Below are positions 1 to 6,801 of a stretch of DNA of 13,659 nt, one piece after another (within the stretch, counting starts at the first letter, position 1; the number at the start of each line of letters is the position of its first letter). Under the pieces are notes generated by a model. That model did not search any database and had not been told where the DNA came from. It saw only the letters and a list, made by a program, of their open reading frames with translations. A program made the position numbers and the translations under genes. The DNA comes from JBBREP01 sp038202885 (GTDB lineage Bacteria; Actinomycetota; Acidimicrobiia; IMCC26256; PALSA-610). Location of the stretch: contig JBBREP010000086.1 of NCBI GenBank assembly GCA_038202885.1, positions 1-13,659 of the forward strand. Reading direction: 5' to 3'.

Positions 1-1560
1 GGAGTCGGTGTAGCGAGCGACGCTCATCGCGTGAAACGCCACAGCCTTCCAACCGTCGTGATAGAGCGCCCGGCACGCGAACTGTTCGTAATACTGGGTG
101 TGGCGGTGCTCGGGCGCGCTCACGTCGCTGAGCGAGGCCCGGAAGCTCGCGCCCGCGACAGGTTGCTGGGTGACGCCGTTGAGCACCTCGGGCATGGCCA
201 CGCCGCACACGTCGAGGATCGTGGCTGCGACGTCGACGGCGTGCACGTACTGGTTGCGGACGTTGCGCGCCGCGCTCGGCGAACCGGCGGCAGGCGCCTC
301 GACCCCGGGTCCGGCGACGATCAGGGGATCGCCGATCCCGCCTTCGTGCGTTTCGCGCTTCCAACGTTTGAACGGCGTATTACCGGCATAGGCCCAGCCC
401 CAGGGGTAGTGCCCGTAGCTGTTCGGACCTCCGAGCGCATCGATACGCGCCATCGTCGTGGCGAGGTCGTGCGGCATTCCGTTGAACAAGAAGTTCTCGT
501 TGAACGTGCCGTTCGGCCCGCCCTCGGCGCTCGCGCCGTTGTCGGACAGCGCCACCACGAGCGTGCGGTCGAGTTCGCCCGTGGCGGCGAGGAAGTCGAG
601 CACGCGGCCCACGTGATGGTCGGCGTGGGTCAAGAACCCGGCGTACACCTCCATCATGCGTGCGTAGGCGTGCTGTTCGGCGGGGGGCAGCATGGCCCAC
701 TCCTGGACCCACGACGGTCGTGGCGACAGCGTCGTGCCCGGCGGAATGATCCCCGACGCGAGCTGCCGTGCATGGGTCTCGGCTCGCCAGACGTCCCAGC
801 CGCGGTCGAAGCGGCCCGCGTAACGATCGATGAACTCGCGCGGCGCGTGGTGGGGCGCGTGGCACGCACCGAGCGCGAGGTACTGGAAGAACGGCTTGTC
901 GGGATCGGCGGCGCGCAGGTCGGTGACCATGCCGATCGCACGGTCGGCGAGGTCGTTCGTCATGTGATAGTCGTCGGCGAACTCCGACGCGAGAATCGTG
1001 TTGTCGGCGACGAGGTCCGGCGCCCAGTGGTTCGTCTCGGCGCCGAGGAAGCCGTAGAAGCGCTCGAAGCCTTGCCCGAGCGGCCAGCGATCGCGCGACG
1101 CTCCGGCGTGGAGCTCATCGGAGGGCGCGAGGTGCCACTTACCGACCGCGAACGTCGACCAGCCGGCCTGGCGCAGTACGTCGCTGATGAAACCGCACGA
1201 CTTCGGGATCCGGCCGTGGAAACCGGGGAACCCCATGGCCAGGTCGGTGATGCCGCCGATGCCGCACGTGTGCGGATTGCGCCCGGTGAGCAGGCACGCT
1301 CGCGTCGGTGAACACATCGCGGTGGAGTGGAAGTTGCGATACCGCAGTCCACGCTGCGCGAGTGCGTCGAGGTTCGGCGTGTCGATGTCGGACCCGAAGC
1401 AGCCGAGCTGCGCGTAGCCGACGTCGTCGAGCACGATGAGAAGCACGTTCGGCGCGCCGTCGTGGGCGCGGGCTCCGATGGGCCACGCTGGTGTGGAATC
1501 GGCGAGCGTGCTGCCGACGTGGCCGGGGAACGGCTCGTCATCGCGGTAGGTCAGGACCAT
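1..1560 (-). CDS. Type I sulfatase (arylsulfatase family), 3' end cut by window
   Basis: Hydrolyses sulfate esters; the substrate cannot be read from sequence. The frame is open from ATG at 1560 to the window edge (520 codons, no stop), so the C-terminus is missing. The N-terminus carries metal-ligand aspartates D45-D46 in VLDDVGY. Next is C83-S-P-T-R87, the CxPxR site where Cys is oxidised to formylglycine. Then come G140-K141-W142-H143 with the active-site Lys/His, D340-N341 in LSDNGA (calcium ligands) and KRETHEGG at 401-408 (substrate-sulfate Lys). These are in the order seen in alkaline-phosphatase-fold sulfatases (PF00884). The length and motifs recall the long mycobacterial AtsA/AtsD type of nearly 800 residues; on that comparison about a third is off-window. 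No signal peptide is visible, so the enzyme is probably cytoplasmic. No Shine-Dalgarno precedes the ATG, but a -10-like box sits 7 bases before it. The gene is divergent from the mannosyltransferase gene. Activity needs a formylglycine-generating enzyme, not seen here. Confidence 0.93.
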   Translation of the reverse strand, partial: MVLTYRDDEPFPGHVGSTLADSTPAWPIGARAHDGAPNVLLIVLDDVGYAQLGCFGSDIDTPNLDALAQRGLRYRNFHSTAMCSPTRACLLTGRNPHTCGIGGITDLAMGFPGFHGRIPKSCGFISDVLRQAGWSTFAVGKWHLAPSDELHAGASRDRWPLGQGFERFYGFLGAETNHWAPDLVADNTILASEFADDYHMTNDLADRAIGMVTDLRAADPDKPFFQYLALGACHAPHHAPREFIDRYAGRFDRGWDVWRAETHARQLASGIIPPGTTLSPRPSWVQEWAMLPPAEQHAYARMMEVYAGFLTHADHHVGRVLDFLAATGELDRTLVVALSDNGASAEGGPNGTFNENFLFNGMPHDLATTMARIDALGGPNSYGHYPWGWAYAGNTPFKRWKRETHEGGIGDPLIVAGPGVEAPAAGSPSAARNVRNQYVHAVDVAATILDVCGVAMPEVLNGVTQQPVAGASFRASLSDVSAPEHRHTQYYEQFACRALYHDGWKAVAFHAMSVARYTDS

Positions 1561-1587
1561 TGGATCAAGGTAACGCGGCTGTAGTGT
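1560..1587 (+). promoter_or_regulatory. Possible -35/-10 pair for the mannosyltransferase gene
   Basis: TTGGAT at 1560-1565 and TAGTGT at 1582-1587 are separated by 16 bases, a workable sigma-70-type spacing. A start near 1594 would leave a leader of about 20 bases holding the GAGGGAG ribosome binding site at 1602-1608. The -35 overlaps the sulfatase start codon, so the two divergent promoters would interleave. The boxes are weak matches and the call is tentative. Confidence 0.25.
1567..1572 (-). promoter_or_regulatory. Putative -10 box for a leaderless sulfatase transcript
   Basis: Read on the minus strand, TACCTT fits the TAnnnT -10 pattern. It ends 7 bases before the A of the start codon at 1560, placing transcription start at or next to the ATG. 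No Shine-Dalgarno lies between, consistent with a leaderless mRNA, which is common in actinobacteria. No recognisable -35 is present, so the call rests on position and the short hexamer alone. Confidence 0.35.
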
Positions 1588-1614
1588 TCCGCCGCCACCA
1601 CGAGGGAGACGAGC

Positions 1615-2682
1615 GTGACCGGGCACGACGTCCGCCGACATGTTGAGGCCGTGGTCGCGCCGTGGATCGTCAGCCGAGTGCTCGTGGTCGGAGCGCTTGG
1701 CGCGGTGCACCAGCTACGCGACCACTTCGCGGCGGTGCAGTCGCCGGTGCACACCGTCGGCCTGTTCAGTTGGGACGCGTCGTACTACATCGCGATCGCC
1801 CGCCACGGCTACGACGCGGTCGAGACACTCAAGATCTCCGACGGGCTTCGCTTCTTCCCGCTGTATCCGCTGATCGGGCGAGCCATCGGAGGCTCGAACA
1901 TCGCACTGCTGGCGATCACGAACCTCGCCATGCTGCTCGCGCTCGTACTCGTGCGGTTGCTCGCGCGGTCGTGGACCGATGCGCGCACCGCCGATACCGC
2001 CGTGTGGATCTGGGCGCTCGGGCCGGGTGCGCTGGCGTCGGTCATGGCGTACTCCGAACCGGTGTTCATCGTGTTCGTGTGCCTTGTGTTCTTGGCGCTC
2101 GACCGAGATCGGATCATGGTCGCGACGGTGGCGGGAGGCCTGGCCGCGCTGACCCGACCGGTGGGCGCGGTGCTCATCGCCGTGGTGGTCGCGTACGCGT
2201 GGCAACGCCGCCGCCCCAAGACGCTGCTCGCAGCAATCGGCCCGATGGTCGGGATTGGCTCGTTCCTGTGGTGGGCGGGCGGCCTCGATCCGCTGCGCCT
2301 GCAATCGAAGGCGAACCTGCGCGGCAAGTTCGTCGACCCGGTGCGCGCCGTCGCCGGTGCCATCGGCGACTCGGTGCACGATGGTCGCGTCGGCCCGGCC
2401 CTGCACGTGGGCTGGGTGCTCGTCGCCGTCGCGCTGCTCGTAGTGGCGTGGCGCCGCCTGCCACTGCCGGCCGCCACCTACGCCGCGGTGTCGATCGCGG
2501 TTGCGCTCACCTCGTACAACCTCGACAGCTTCGAGCGTTACCTCTTCGCGGCATTCCCCGTCGCCATCGCCGCCGCCCTCGTGATCCGCCCCCGCCACGT
2601 CGAGCGGGCCGTCATCGCCAGCCTCGGCGGCGCCCTCGTCGCCTACGCCGTCCTCGCCTTCACCACGACGTATATCCCCTGA
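1615..2682 (+). CDS. PIG-V-like GT-C mannosyltransferase, integral membrane
   Basis: 355 residues with about eight or more hydrophobic segments and little soluble sequence, typical of polyprenyl-phosphate-dependent GT-C glycosyltransferases. Diagnostic pieces in order: FSWDASYY at 51-58, where W53-D54 is the PIG-V/GT-C loop motif with the likely catalytic Asp; FFPLYPL at 80-86; AYSEPVF at 145-151; LTRPVG at 179-184; and DSFERYL at 304-310 before the last helices. Bacterial relatives of eukaryotic PIG-V are thought to add mannose to lipid or surface glycans; the actual acceptor is unknown. The GTG start is chosen because GAGGGAG at 1602-1608 lies 6 bases upstream; the next Met codon is far downstream. 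It is transcribed away from the sulfatase gene and followed by a compact hairpin, so it is probably monocistronic. The membrane glycosyltransferase family is secure; the sugar is inferred from the family. Confidence 0.85.
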   Translation: MTGHDVRRHVEAVVAPWIVSRVLVVGALGAVHQLRDHFAAVQSPVHTVGLFSWDASYYIAIARHGYDAVETLKISDGLRFFPLYPLIGRAIGGSNIALLAITNLAMLLALVLVRLLARSWTDARTADTAVWIWALGPGALASVMAYSEPVFIVFVCLVFLALDRDRIMVATVAGGLAALTRPVGAVLIAVVVAYAWQRRRPKTLLAAIGPMVGIGSFLWWAGGLDPLRLQSKANLRGKFVDPVRAVAGAIGDSVHDGRVGPALHVGWVLVAVALLVVAWRRLPLPAATYAAVSIAVALTSYNLDSFERYLFAAFPVAIAAALVIRPRHVERAVIASLGGALVAYAVLAFTTTYIP

Positions 2683-2688
2683 CTCTTT

Positions 2689-2707
2689 GTGTCGCCTCCG
2701 GCGACAC
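2689..2707 (+). terminator. Hairpin after the mannosyltransferase gene
   Basis: GTGTCGCC (2689-2696) and GGCGACAC (2700-2707) form a perfect 8-bp stem with a 3-base loop, starting 6 bases after the stop codon. The immediate 3' side is GC-rich; a T-rich stretch appears only at 2721-2730. It could terminate weakly or with help from Rho, or protect the mRNA end. Confidence 0.45.
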
Positions 2708-2761
2708 GGCGAGCGATCGCTTGTCTATTTTGCTCCGCTGCGCTCCGCGGCGAGCGATCGC
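2707..2761. repeat. 14-bp direct repeat built on GCGATCGC
   Basis: CGGCGAGCGATCGC occurs at 2707-2720 and again at 2748-2761. Each copy ends in the palindrome GCGATCGC, and a third GCGATCGC lies at 2793-2800. All three are in the non-coding spacer before uvrC. The octamer equals the cyanobacterial HIP1 sequence, but nothing else here suggests a cyanobacterium. Confidence 0.7.
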
Positions 2762-2800
2762 GGTTCGCCGGGAATCCCGGGCGCACGGTCGTGCGATCGC

Positions 2801-2855
2801 CGCGCCGGGCGCGAGTCTCGCCCCCACTTCCGCGCTGCGCGTAAGTCTCGCCCCC
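2801..2855. repeat. Imperfect tandem direct repeat, 30-bp period
   Basis: Positions 2801-2825 and 2831-2855 match at 21 of 25 bases, including a perfect 12-mer AGTCTCGCCCCC at 2814-2825 and 2844-2855. The copies are offset by exactly 30 bp. No open frame with plausible protein composition covers them. They could be a small duplication or a pair of protein-binding sites. Confidence 0.65.
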
Positions 2856-2880
2856 GGCTGGCCCCGCCTCGCCTGCCCCG

Positions 2881-2930
2881 TCCGGTGCGTCGTTTGCCAC
2901 GTCGATATGTGGGTCAAACGACGCATCGGG
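2881..2930 (+). promoter_or_regulatory. Long stem-loop upstream of uvrC
   Basis: TGCGTCGTTTG (2886-2896) and CAAACGACGCA (2915-2925) are a perfect 11-bp inverted repeat. The stem extends outward to 2881 and 2930 with three Watson-Crick and two G-T pairs, about 16 bp in all. An inner CCAC (2897-2900)/GTGG (2909-2912) pairing leaves an 8-base loop. It lies 30 bp upstream of the uvrC start and just before the proposed -10. No T-tract follows, so it is more likely a DNA operator or cruciform-prone site than an intrinsic terminator. No known repressor site was recognised in it. Confidence 0.6.
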
Positions 2931-2945
2931 GTTGGGGGGCGGACG

Positions 2946-2951
2946 TACGAT
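2946..2951 (+). promoter_or_regulatory. Putative -10 box for a leaderless uvrC transcript
   Basis: TACGAT matches TAnnnT well and ends 9 bases before the A of the uvrC ATG at 2960. The intervening bases contain no Shine-Dalgarno, so transcription would start at or within a base or two of the ATG. The -35 position 17 bp upstream overlaps the right arm of the stem-loop and matches no consensus, suggesting the promoter may depend on an activator or an alternative sigma factor. Confidence 0.45.
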
Positions 2952-2959
2952 TCTTGGGT

Positions 2960-4867
2960 ATGGCAGGCGGGAGCGGGACGACGAAGTCGGCGTCGCGGCT
3001 TCGGCTCGCGCCTCCGAGCGAGGGGAGCATCCCCGACGCGCCCGGCTCCTACCAGTTCTTCGACGGTGACGGGCGCGTCATCTACGTGGGCAAAGCCAAG
3101 AGCCTTCGCAGCCGCCTCGCCAACTACTTCGCCGCCCCGCACACCCTTCCTGACCGCACCCGCCAGATGGTCGAAGCGGCCGATCGGGTCGAGTGGATCG
3201 TGGCGCAGAACGAGGTCGAAGCGTTCTTCCTCGAATGCACCCTGATCAAGCGCCACCAACCGCGCTTCAACATCCGGCTCAAAGACGACAAGAGCTACCC
3301 GTTCCTCGCCGTCACGCTCGACGAAGACTGGCCCCGGGCCATGGTGATGCGCGGCAAGAAGCGCAAAGGTGTGCGGTACTTCGGTCCCTACGCGCATGCG
3401 TACGCGATCCGCGAGACGCTCGACCTGCTCCTGCGGACCTTCCCGATCCGTACGTGCACGAACGCCAAGTTCGACCGCCACCACAAGCTCGGTCGGCCGT
3501 GCCTCTACGCCCACATCGAAAAGTGCGCGGCCCCGTGTGTGGACGACATCAACCACGACGACTACGCGCACCTCGTGTCGGAGCTCATCGAGTTCCTCGA
3601 CGGCGAGAGCGACGAGATCGTGCGCCGGCTCGATCGGCGCATGAGCGAAGCGGCCGACACGCTCGAGTTCGAACGGGCCGCGAGACTCCGAGACCAGCTC
3701 TCCAGCGTGCGCAAGGCCATCGAGCGCCAACAGATGGTGGGCGCCCGCGAGGAGGACTACGACCTGCTCGGCATCGCCGACGACGAACTCGAAGCAAGCG
3801 TGCAGCTCTTCTACGTGCGAAAAGGCAGGGTGGTCGGGCGCAAGGGCATCGTCGTCGACAAGGTCGAAGAACTCGATCGTCCGCAGCTCGTGGCCCGCAT
3901 CGTCGAGTTGCTCTACGCCGACGCAGCCGCGGCCGACATCCCCAGAGAGATCCTGGTGCCGACCGCGCCCGAAGATCATGAGCTCTACGAGGAGCTGCTC
4001 GGGTTGCAACGGGGCGCCAAGGTCGGTATTCGCGTGCCGCAGCGCGGCGGCAAGCGCACGTTGCTGCATACCGCCACACTCAACGCCACCGAGAGTTTCG
4101 CCCGCCACAAGCTGCGGCGGGCGAGCGATCACAACGCGCGCGCCCGTGCATTGCTCTCACTGCAAGAGGCGCTCGATCTTCCTGAGGCCCCGCTGCGCAT
4201 CGAGTGTTTCGACATCTCGAATCTCCAAGGCACTGAGATCGTGGCGTCGATGGTCGTGATGGAAGACGGCATCGCCAAACGCAGCGACTATCGCCGGTTC
4301 AAGATCAAAACGCTCGACGGCCAGGACGACTTCGCCTCGATGGAAGAGGTACTCACCCGCCGCTTCCGCAACTACCTCAAAGAGCGCGACGAGGGCGCGC
4401 AATCCGGACGCCGGTTCAGCTATCCACCGAACCTGTTGCTGATCGACGGCGGCAAGGGGCAGCTCAACGTGGCCGTGCGCGTGCTCGAAGAACTCGGGCT
4501 CGAAGACATCTGCGTGGCGAGCCTCGCCAAACGCTTCGAAGAGGTCTACATGCCGGGCGCGAGCGATCCCATCCGGATCCCGCGAGATTCCGAAGCGCTC
4601 TACCTGTTGCAGCAAGTGCGCGACGAGGCGCACCGTTTCGCCATCACGTACCACCGCCAGTTGCGGGGCAAGAAGATGACCCGCAGCATCCTCGACGATG
4701 TCGTCGGGCTCGGGCCTACCAGGCGCAGCCGGTTGCTCCGCGAGTTCGGCAGCATCAAGCGGCTGCGGGAGCTGCCACGCGAGGAGCTCGAGGCCTTGCC
4801 ATGGCTCCCCGCGACCGTGGCCGCCGCGACCTACGCTGCACTGCACCCGATGGATCAACGCTCGTGA
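2960..4867 (+). CDS. uvrC: Excinuclease ABC subunit C
   Basis: UvrC cuts the damaged DNA strand on both sides of a lesion recognised by UvrA-UvrB in nucleotide excision repair. The 635-residue product is full length (E. coli 610). The N-terminal GIY-YIG nuclease starts at PGSY (28-31) and continues with IYVGKAKSLRSRL from about 41, for the 3' incision. A UVR (UvrB-binding) helix pair spans about 228-263 (LEFERAARLRDQL). The RNase H-like C-terminal nuclease has D418 (FDISN), D457 (GQDDF), D496 (IDGGKGQ) and H558 (DEAH), matching the E. coli 5'-incision residues D399, D438, D466 and H538. A tandem helix-hairpin-helix (about 576-630) ends the protein. ATG 2960 is chosen because homology begins shortly after it. 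The in-frame extension back to 2687 is Arg-rich and covers the repeats and stem-loop. It is followed after 25 bp by rapZ. Confidence 0.97.
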   Translation: MAGGSGTTKSASRLRLAPPSEGSIPDAPGSYQFFDGDGRVIYVGKAKSLRSRLANYFAAPHTLPDRTRQMVEAADRVEWIVAQNEVEAFFLECTLIKRHQPRFNIRLKDDKSYPFLAVTLDEDWPRAMVMRGKKRKGVRYFGPYAHAYAIRETLDLLLRTFPIRTCTNAKFDRHHKLGRPCLYAHIEKCAAPCVDDINHDDYAHLVSELIEFLDGESDEIVRRLDRRMSEAADTLEFERAARLRDQLSSVRKAIERQQMVGAREEDYDLLGIADDELEASVQLFYVRKGRVVGRKGIVVDKVEELDRPQLVARIVELLYADAAAADIPREILVPTAPEDHELYEELLGLQRGAKVGIRVPQRGGKRTLLHTATLNATESFARHKLRRASDHNARARALLSLQEALDLPEAPLRIECFDISNLQGTEIVASMVVMEDGIAKRSDYRRFKIKTLDGQDDFASMEEVLTRRFRNYLKERDEGAQSGRRFSYPPNLLLIDGGKGQLNVAVRVLEELGLEDICVASLAKRFEEVYMPGASDPIRIPRDSEALYLLQQVRDEAHRFAITYHRQLRGKKMTRSILDDVVGLGPTRRSRLLREFGSIKRLRELPREELEALPWLPATVAAATYAALHPMDQRS

Positions 4868-4892
4868 GAACGCGAAGGAAGGCGGGCGCTCG

Positions 4893-5765
4893 ATGGAGCA
4901 GGCGCTCGACGTCACCATCATCAGCGGCATGTCGGGGGCCGGCCGTTCCGAAGCCGCGCGCGTGCTCGAGGACCTCGGCTTCTTCGTCATCGACAACCTG
5001 CCGCCACCGCTGATCACGAAGGTCGCGGAGCTGGCGCGGGGCCAAGACCGACCGAGCCGTTACGCGCTCGTCGTCGATGTGCGGTCCGGCGATTTCCTCG
5101 ATGCGTTGGGCGCCGCGATCAGCGAGCTGCGCGCCGACGGCGGCACCACCCGCACCCTGTTCCTCGACGCGTCCGATGATGTACTCGTGCGCCGATACGA
5201 GGAAAGCCGGCGGCGCCACCCGCTCTCCGACAGCGATCGGGTCGGCGACGGCATCGCGCGCGAACGCGTCCTGCTCGGCGAGTTGAAGGGCTTGGCCGAC
5301 GTGATCGTCGACACGTCGTCGCTCAACGTGCACCAACTCCGCGATCGGCTCAAGGAACTCTTTGCCCACGAAGGCGACCAAGGCGCGATCCGGCTCCAGA
5401 CCAGCATCGTGTCGTTCGGCTACAAGCACGGTCTGCCGATCGACGTCGACATGGTGCTCGACTGCCGGTTCCTGCCGAACCCGCACTGGATCGAGGAACT
5501 GCGTCCGTTGTCGGGGCTCGATCCGGCGGTGCGCGACTACGTGCTCGGCCAACGCGCGTCGAAGAGCTTCCTCAAAGAACTCGACCGTCTGTTCGCGCTG
5601 CTCGTGCCCGCGTTCGAACGTGAAGGCAAGTCGTACCTCGCGATCGGCATCGGGTGTACGGGCGGGCGCCATCGCAGCGTGGTGATGGCCGAGGAACTGG
5701 CGCGGATGCTGGCGCACAAGGGCACGCACGCCCGCGTGCATCATCGGGACGTCGATCGTGGTTGA
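4893..5765 (+). CDS. rapZ: RNase adapter protein RapZ / YvcJ-type nucleotide-binding protein
   Basis: 290 residues, the usual length for the family (E. coli RapZ 284). The N-terminal kinase-like domain has Walker A G-M-S-G-A-G-R-S at 12-19, ILE-rich strands, DNLPPPL and the VVDVRSG segment (D62-R64). The C-terminal domain keeps SFGYKHG, the DCRFLPNPHW segment and GCTGGRHRS at 254-262. In E. coli RapZ binds the sRNA GlmZ and senses glucosamine-6-phosphate; in B. subtilis YvcJ hydrolyses nucleotides and affects competence. Which role applies in actinobacteria is not established from this sequence. The ATG start is supported by AAGGAAGG at 4875-4882, 10 bases upstream, and by alignment of the Walker loop near the N-terminus. 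Its last 8 bases overlap yvcK, indicating one transcript. Confidence 0.95.
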   Translation: MEQALDVTIISGMSGAGRSEAARVLEDLGFFVIDNLPPPLITKVAELARGQDRPSRYALVVDVRSGDFLDALGAAISELRADGGTTRTLFLDASDDVLVRRYEESRRRHPLSDSDRVGDGIARERVLLGELKGLADVIVDTSSLNVHQLRDRLKELFAHEGDQGAIRLQTSIVSFGYKHGLPIDVDMVLDCRFLPNPHWIEELRPLSGLDPAVRDYVLGQRASKSFLKELDRLFALLVPAFEREGKSYLAIGIGCTGGRHRSVVMAEELARMLAHKGTHARVHHRDVDRG

Positions 5766-6723
5766 GCGCAGTTCGATCGACATCACCGACACGTTCAGCG
5801 TGTCGTGGCTCCAGGCGTTTTCGTCGGGCCCGGTTCCCGGTGGGCCGAGCGTGGTCGCGCTCGGCGGCGGCCATGGACTCGCGGCCGCATTGCAGGCGGC
5901 GCGCCGCTACGCCGGCTCGGTCACTGCAATCGTGAGCGTGGCCGACGACGGCGGCAGCTCCGGACGGCTGCGGCGCAGCCTCGGCGTTGCGCCGCCCGGC
6001 GATCTTCGCAAGGCCCTCGGCGCGCTCGCCGCCGAAGGCAGCATGTGGCCGGGCGTGCTCGAACACCGTTTCCAAGGCGGTGAACTCGACGGGCACACCG
6101 TCGGCAATCTGTTGCTCGTCGGGCTCGTCGATGCCCTCGGGTCGATTGCCGCGGCCTGCGCCGAAGCGGCTCGCGTGGTGGGCGCGGTCGGGTCGATCTT
6201 TCCGGCCACCACCGACGCCGTCACGTTGCGGGCCGAGATCGGCGGCGTCGAGGTCGATGGCCAGGTCGCGATCCAGCAGGCCGCGCCCACAGGCGCGGTC
6301 CGCGATGTGCGCGTGGTGCCCCAAGGCGCGCCCGCCAGCGCCGGTGCCCTCGGAGCGATCATGGAGGCCGACCAGATCCTGATCGGGCCGGGGTCGTTGT
6401 ATACGAGTCTCGTCGCGGCCGCCGTGGTGCCCGAGATCCGCACCGCGATTGCGCTGTCGCCGGCGCGGGTCATCCAGATTGCCAACATGGCCGACGAGGA
6501 GCTCGAAACGAGCGGTCTCGACGGCACCGACCACCTCCTGGCCGTACTCGAGCACCACGTACGGGTCGACACGCTGCTGTACGACCGCCAGGCGTCCCTG
6601 GTGGTCAACGAGGCCTACGTCTTCGAGCACGGGGTGATGCCCGTCGGGGCCGACCTGGGCGCCGTCGAGGCACCCCGCCACGACCCCGAACGGTTGGCGA
6701 AAGCGCTCGCTGACCTGCTGTAG
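5758..6723 (+). CDS. yvcK: YvcK/CofD-like gluconeogenesis factor
   Basis: 321 residues of the CofD-like superfamily (PF01933). Motifs: LGGGHGL (G36-G38-H39-G40), SVADDGGSSGRL (D63-D64), PPGDLRKAL (79-87), GHTVGNLLL, and ADQILIGPGSLYTSL towards the C-terminus. B. subtilis YvcK and mycobacterial CuvA bind UDP-sugars and are needed for normal shape and wall synthesis on gluconeogenic carbon; the role here is inferred from that. The GTG at 5758 overlaps the rapZ stop by 8 bases and has only a weak GGGA 8 bases upstream, so translation is probably coupled to rapZ. An alternative GTG at 5800 would also leave the domain intact, so the exact start is uncertain. In most actinobacteria whiA follows, but here a 78-bp spacer and then gap follow. 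Confidence 0.93.
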   Translation: MVERSSIDITDTFSVSWLQAFSSGPVPGGPSVVALGGGHGLAAALQAARRYAGSVTAIVSVADDGGSSGRLRRSLGVAPPGDLRKALGALAAEGSMWPGVLEHRFQGGELDGHTVGNLLLVGLVDALGSIAAACAEAARVVGAVGSIFPATTDAVTLRAEIGGVEVDGQVAIQQAAPTGAVRDVRVVPQGAPASAGALGAIMEADQILIGPGSLYTSLVAAAVVPEIRTAIALSPARVIQIANMADEELETSGLDGTDHLLAVLEHHVRVDTLLYDRQASLVVNEAYVFEHGVMPVGADLGAVEAPRHDPERLAKALADLL

Positions 6724-6751
6724 TCGCTTCTTGCATTGGTCGTTACACCAC

Positions 6752-6773
6752 CCGACGGCACAGGGACCGTCGG
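6752..6773 (+). terminator. Hairpin between yvcK and gap
   Basis: CCGACGG (6752-6758) and CCGTCGG (6767-6773) form a perfect 7-bp stem with an 8-base loop, 29 bases after the yvcK stop and 28 bases before the gap start. It is followed by a C-run rather than a T-run. It may be a weak terminator separating the two operons or a 5' element of the gap mRNA; either is possible. Confidence 0.4.
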
Positions 6774-6801
6774 CTTCCCCCCACACTCTTAGGAGCTCGT
6801 C

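Noticed and set aside
31..1311. 426-codon open frame on the plus strand
   Set aside because: It lies opposite the sulfatase, whose catalytic motifs are intact in the minus frame; composition is shadow-like.
2707..2855. CRISPR-like array
   Set aside because: Only two copies of each repeat, repeats 14-25 bp and imperfect, no spacers of uniform length beyond one and no cas genes.
2687..2959. N-terminal extension of uvrC from an upstream start
   Set aside because: The extension is Arg/Pro-rich, covers direct repeats and a stem-loop, and UvrC homology begins only after ATG 2960.
1662..3245. 527-codon plus-strand frame across the mannosyltransferase gene and uvrC start
   Set aside because: Arg-rich out-of-frame reading; it overlaps two real genes in a different frame.
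2660..4132. 490-codon minus-strand frame covering the uvrC start and spacer
   Set aside because: Antisense to uvrC, no recognisable motifs; GC-driven absence of stops explains it.
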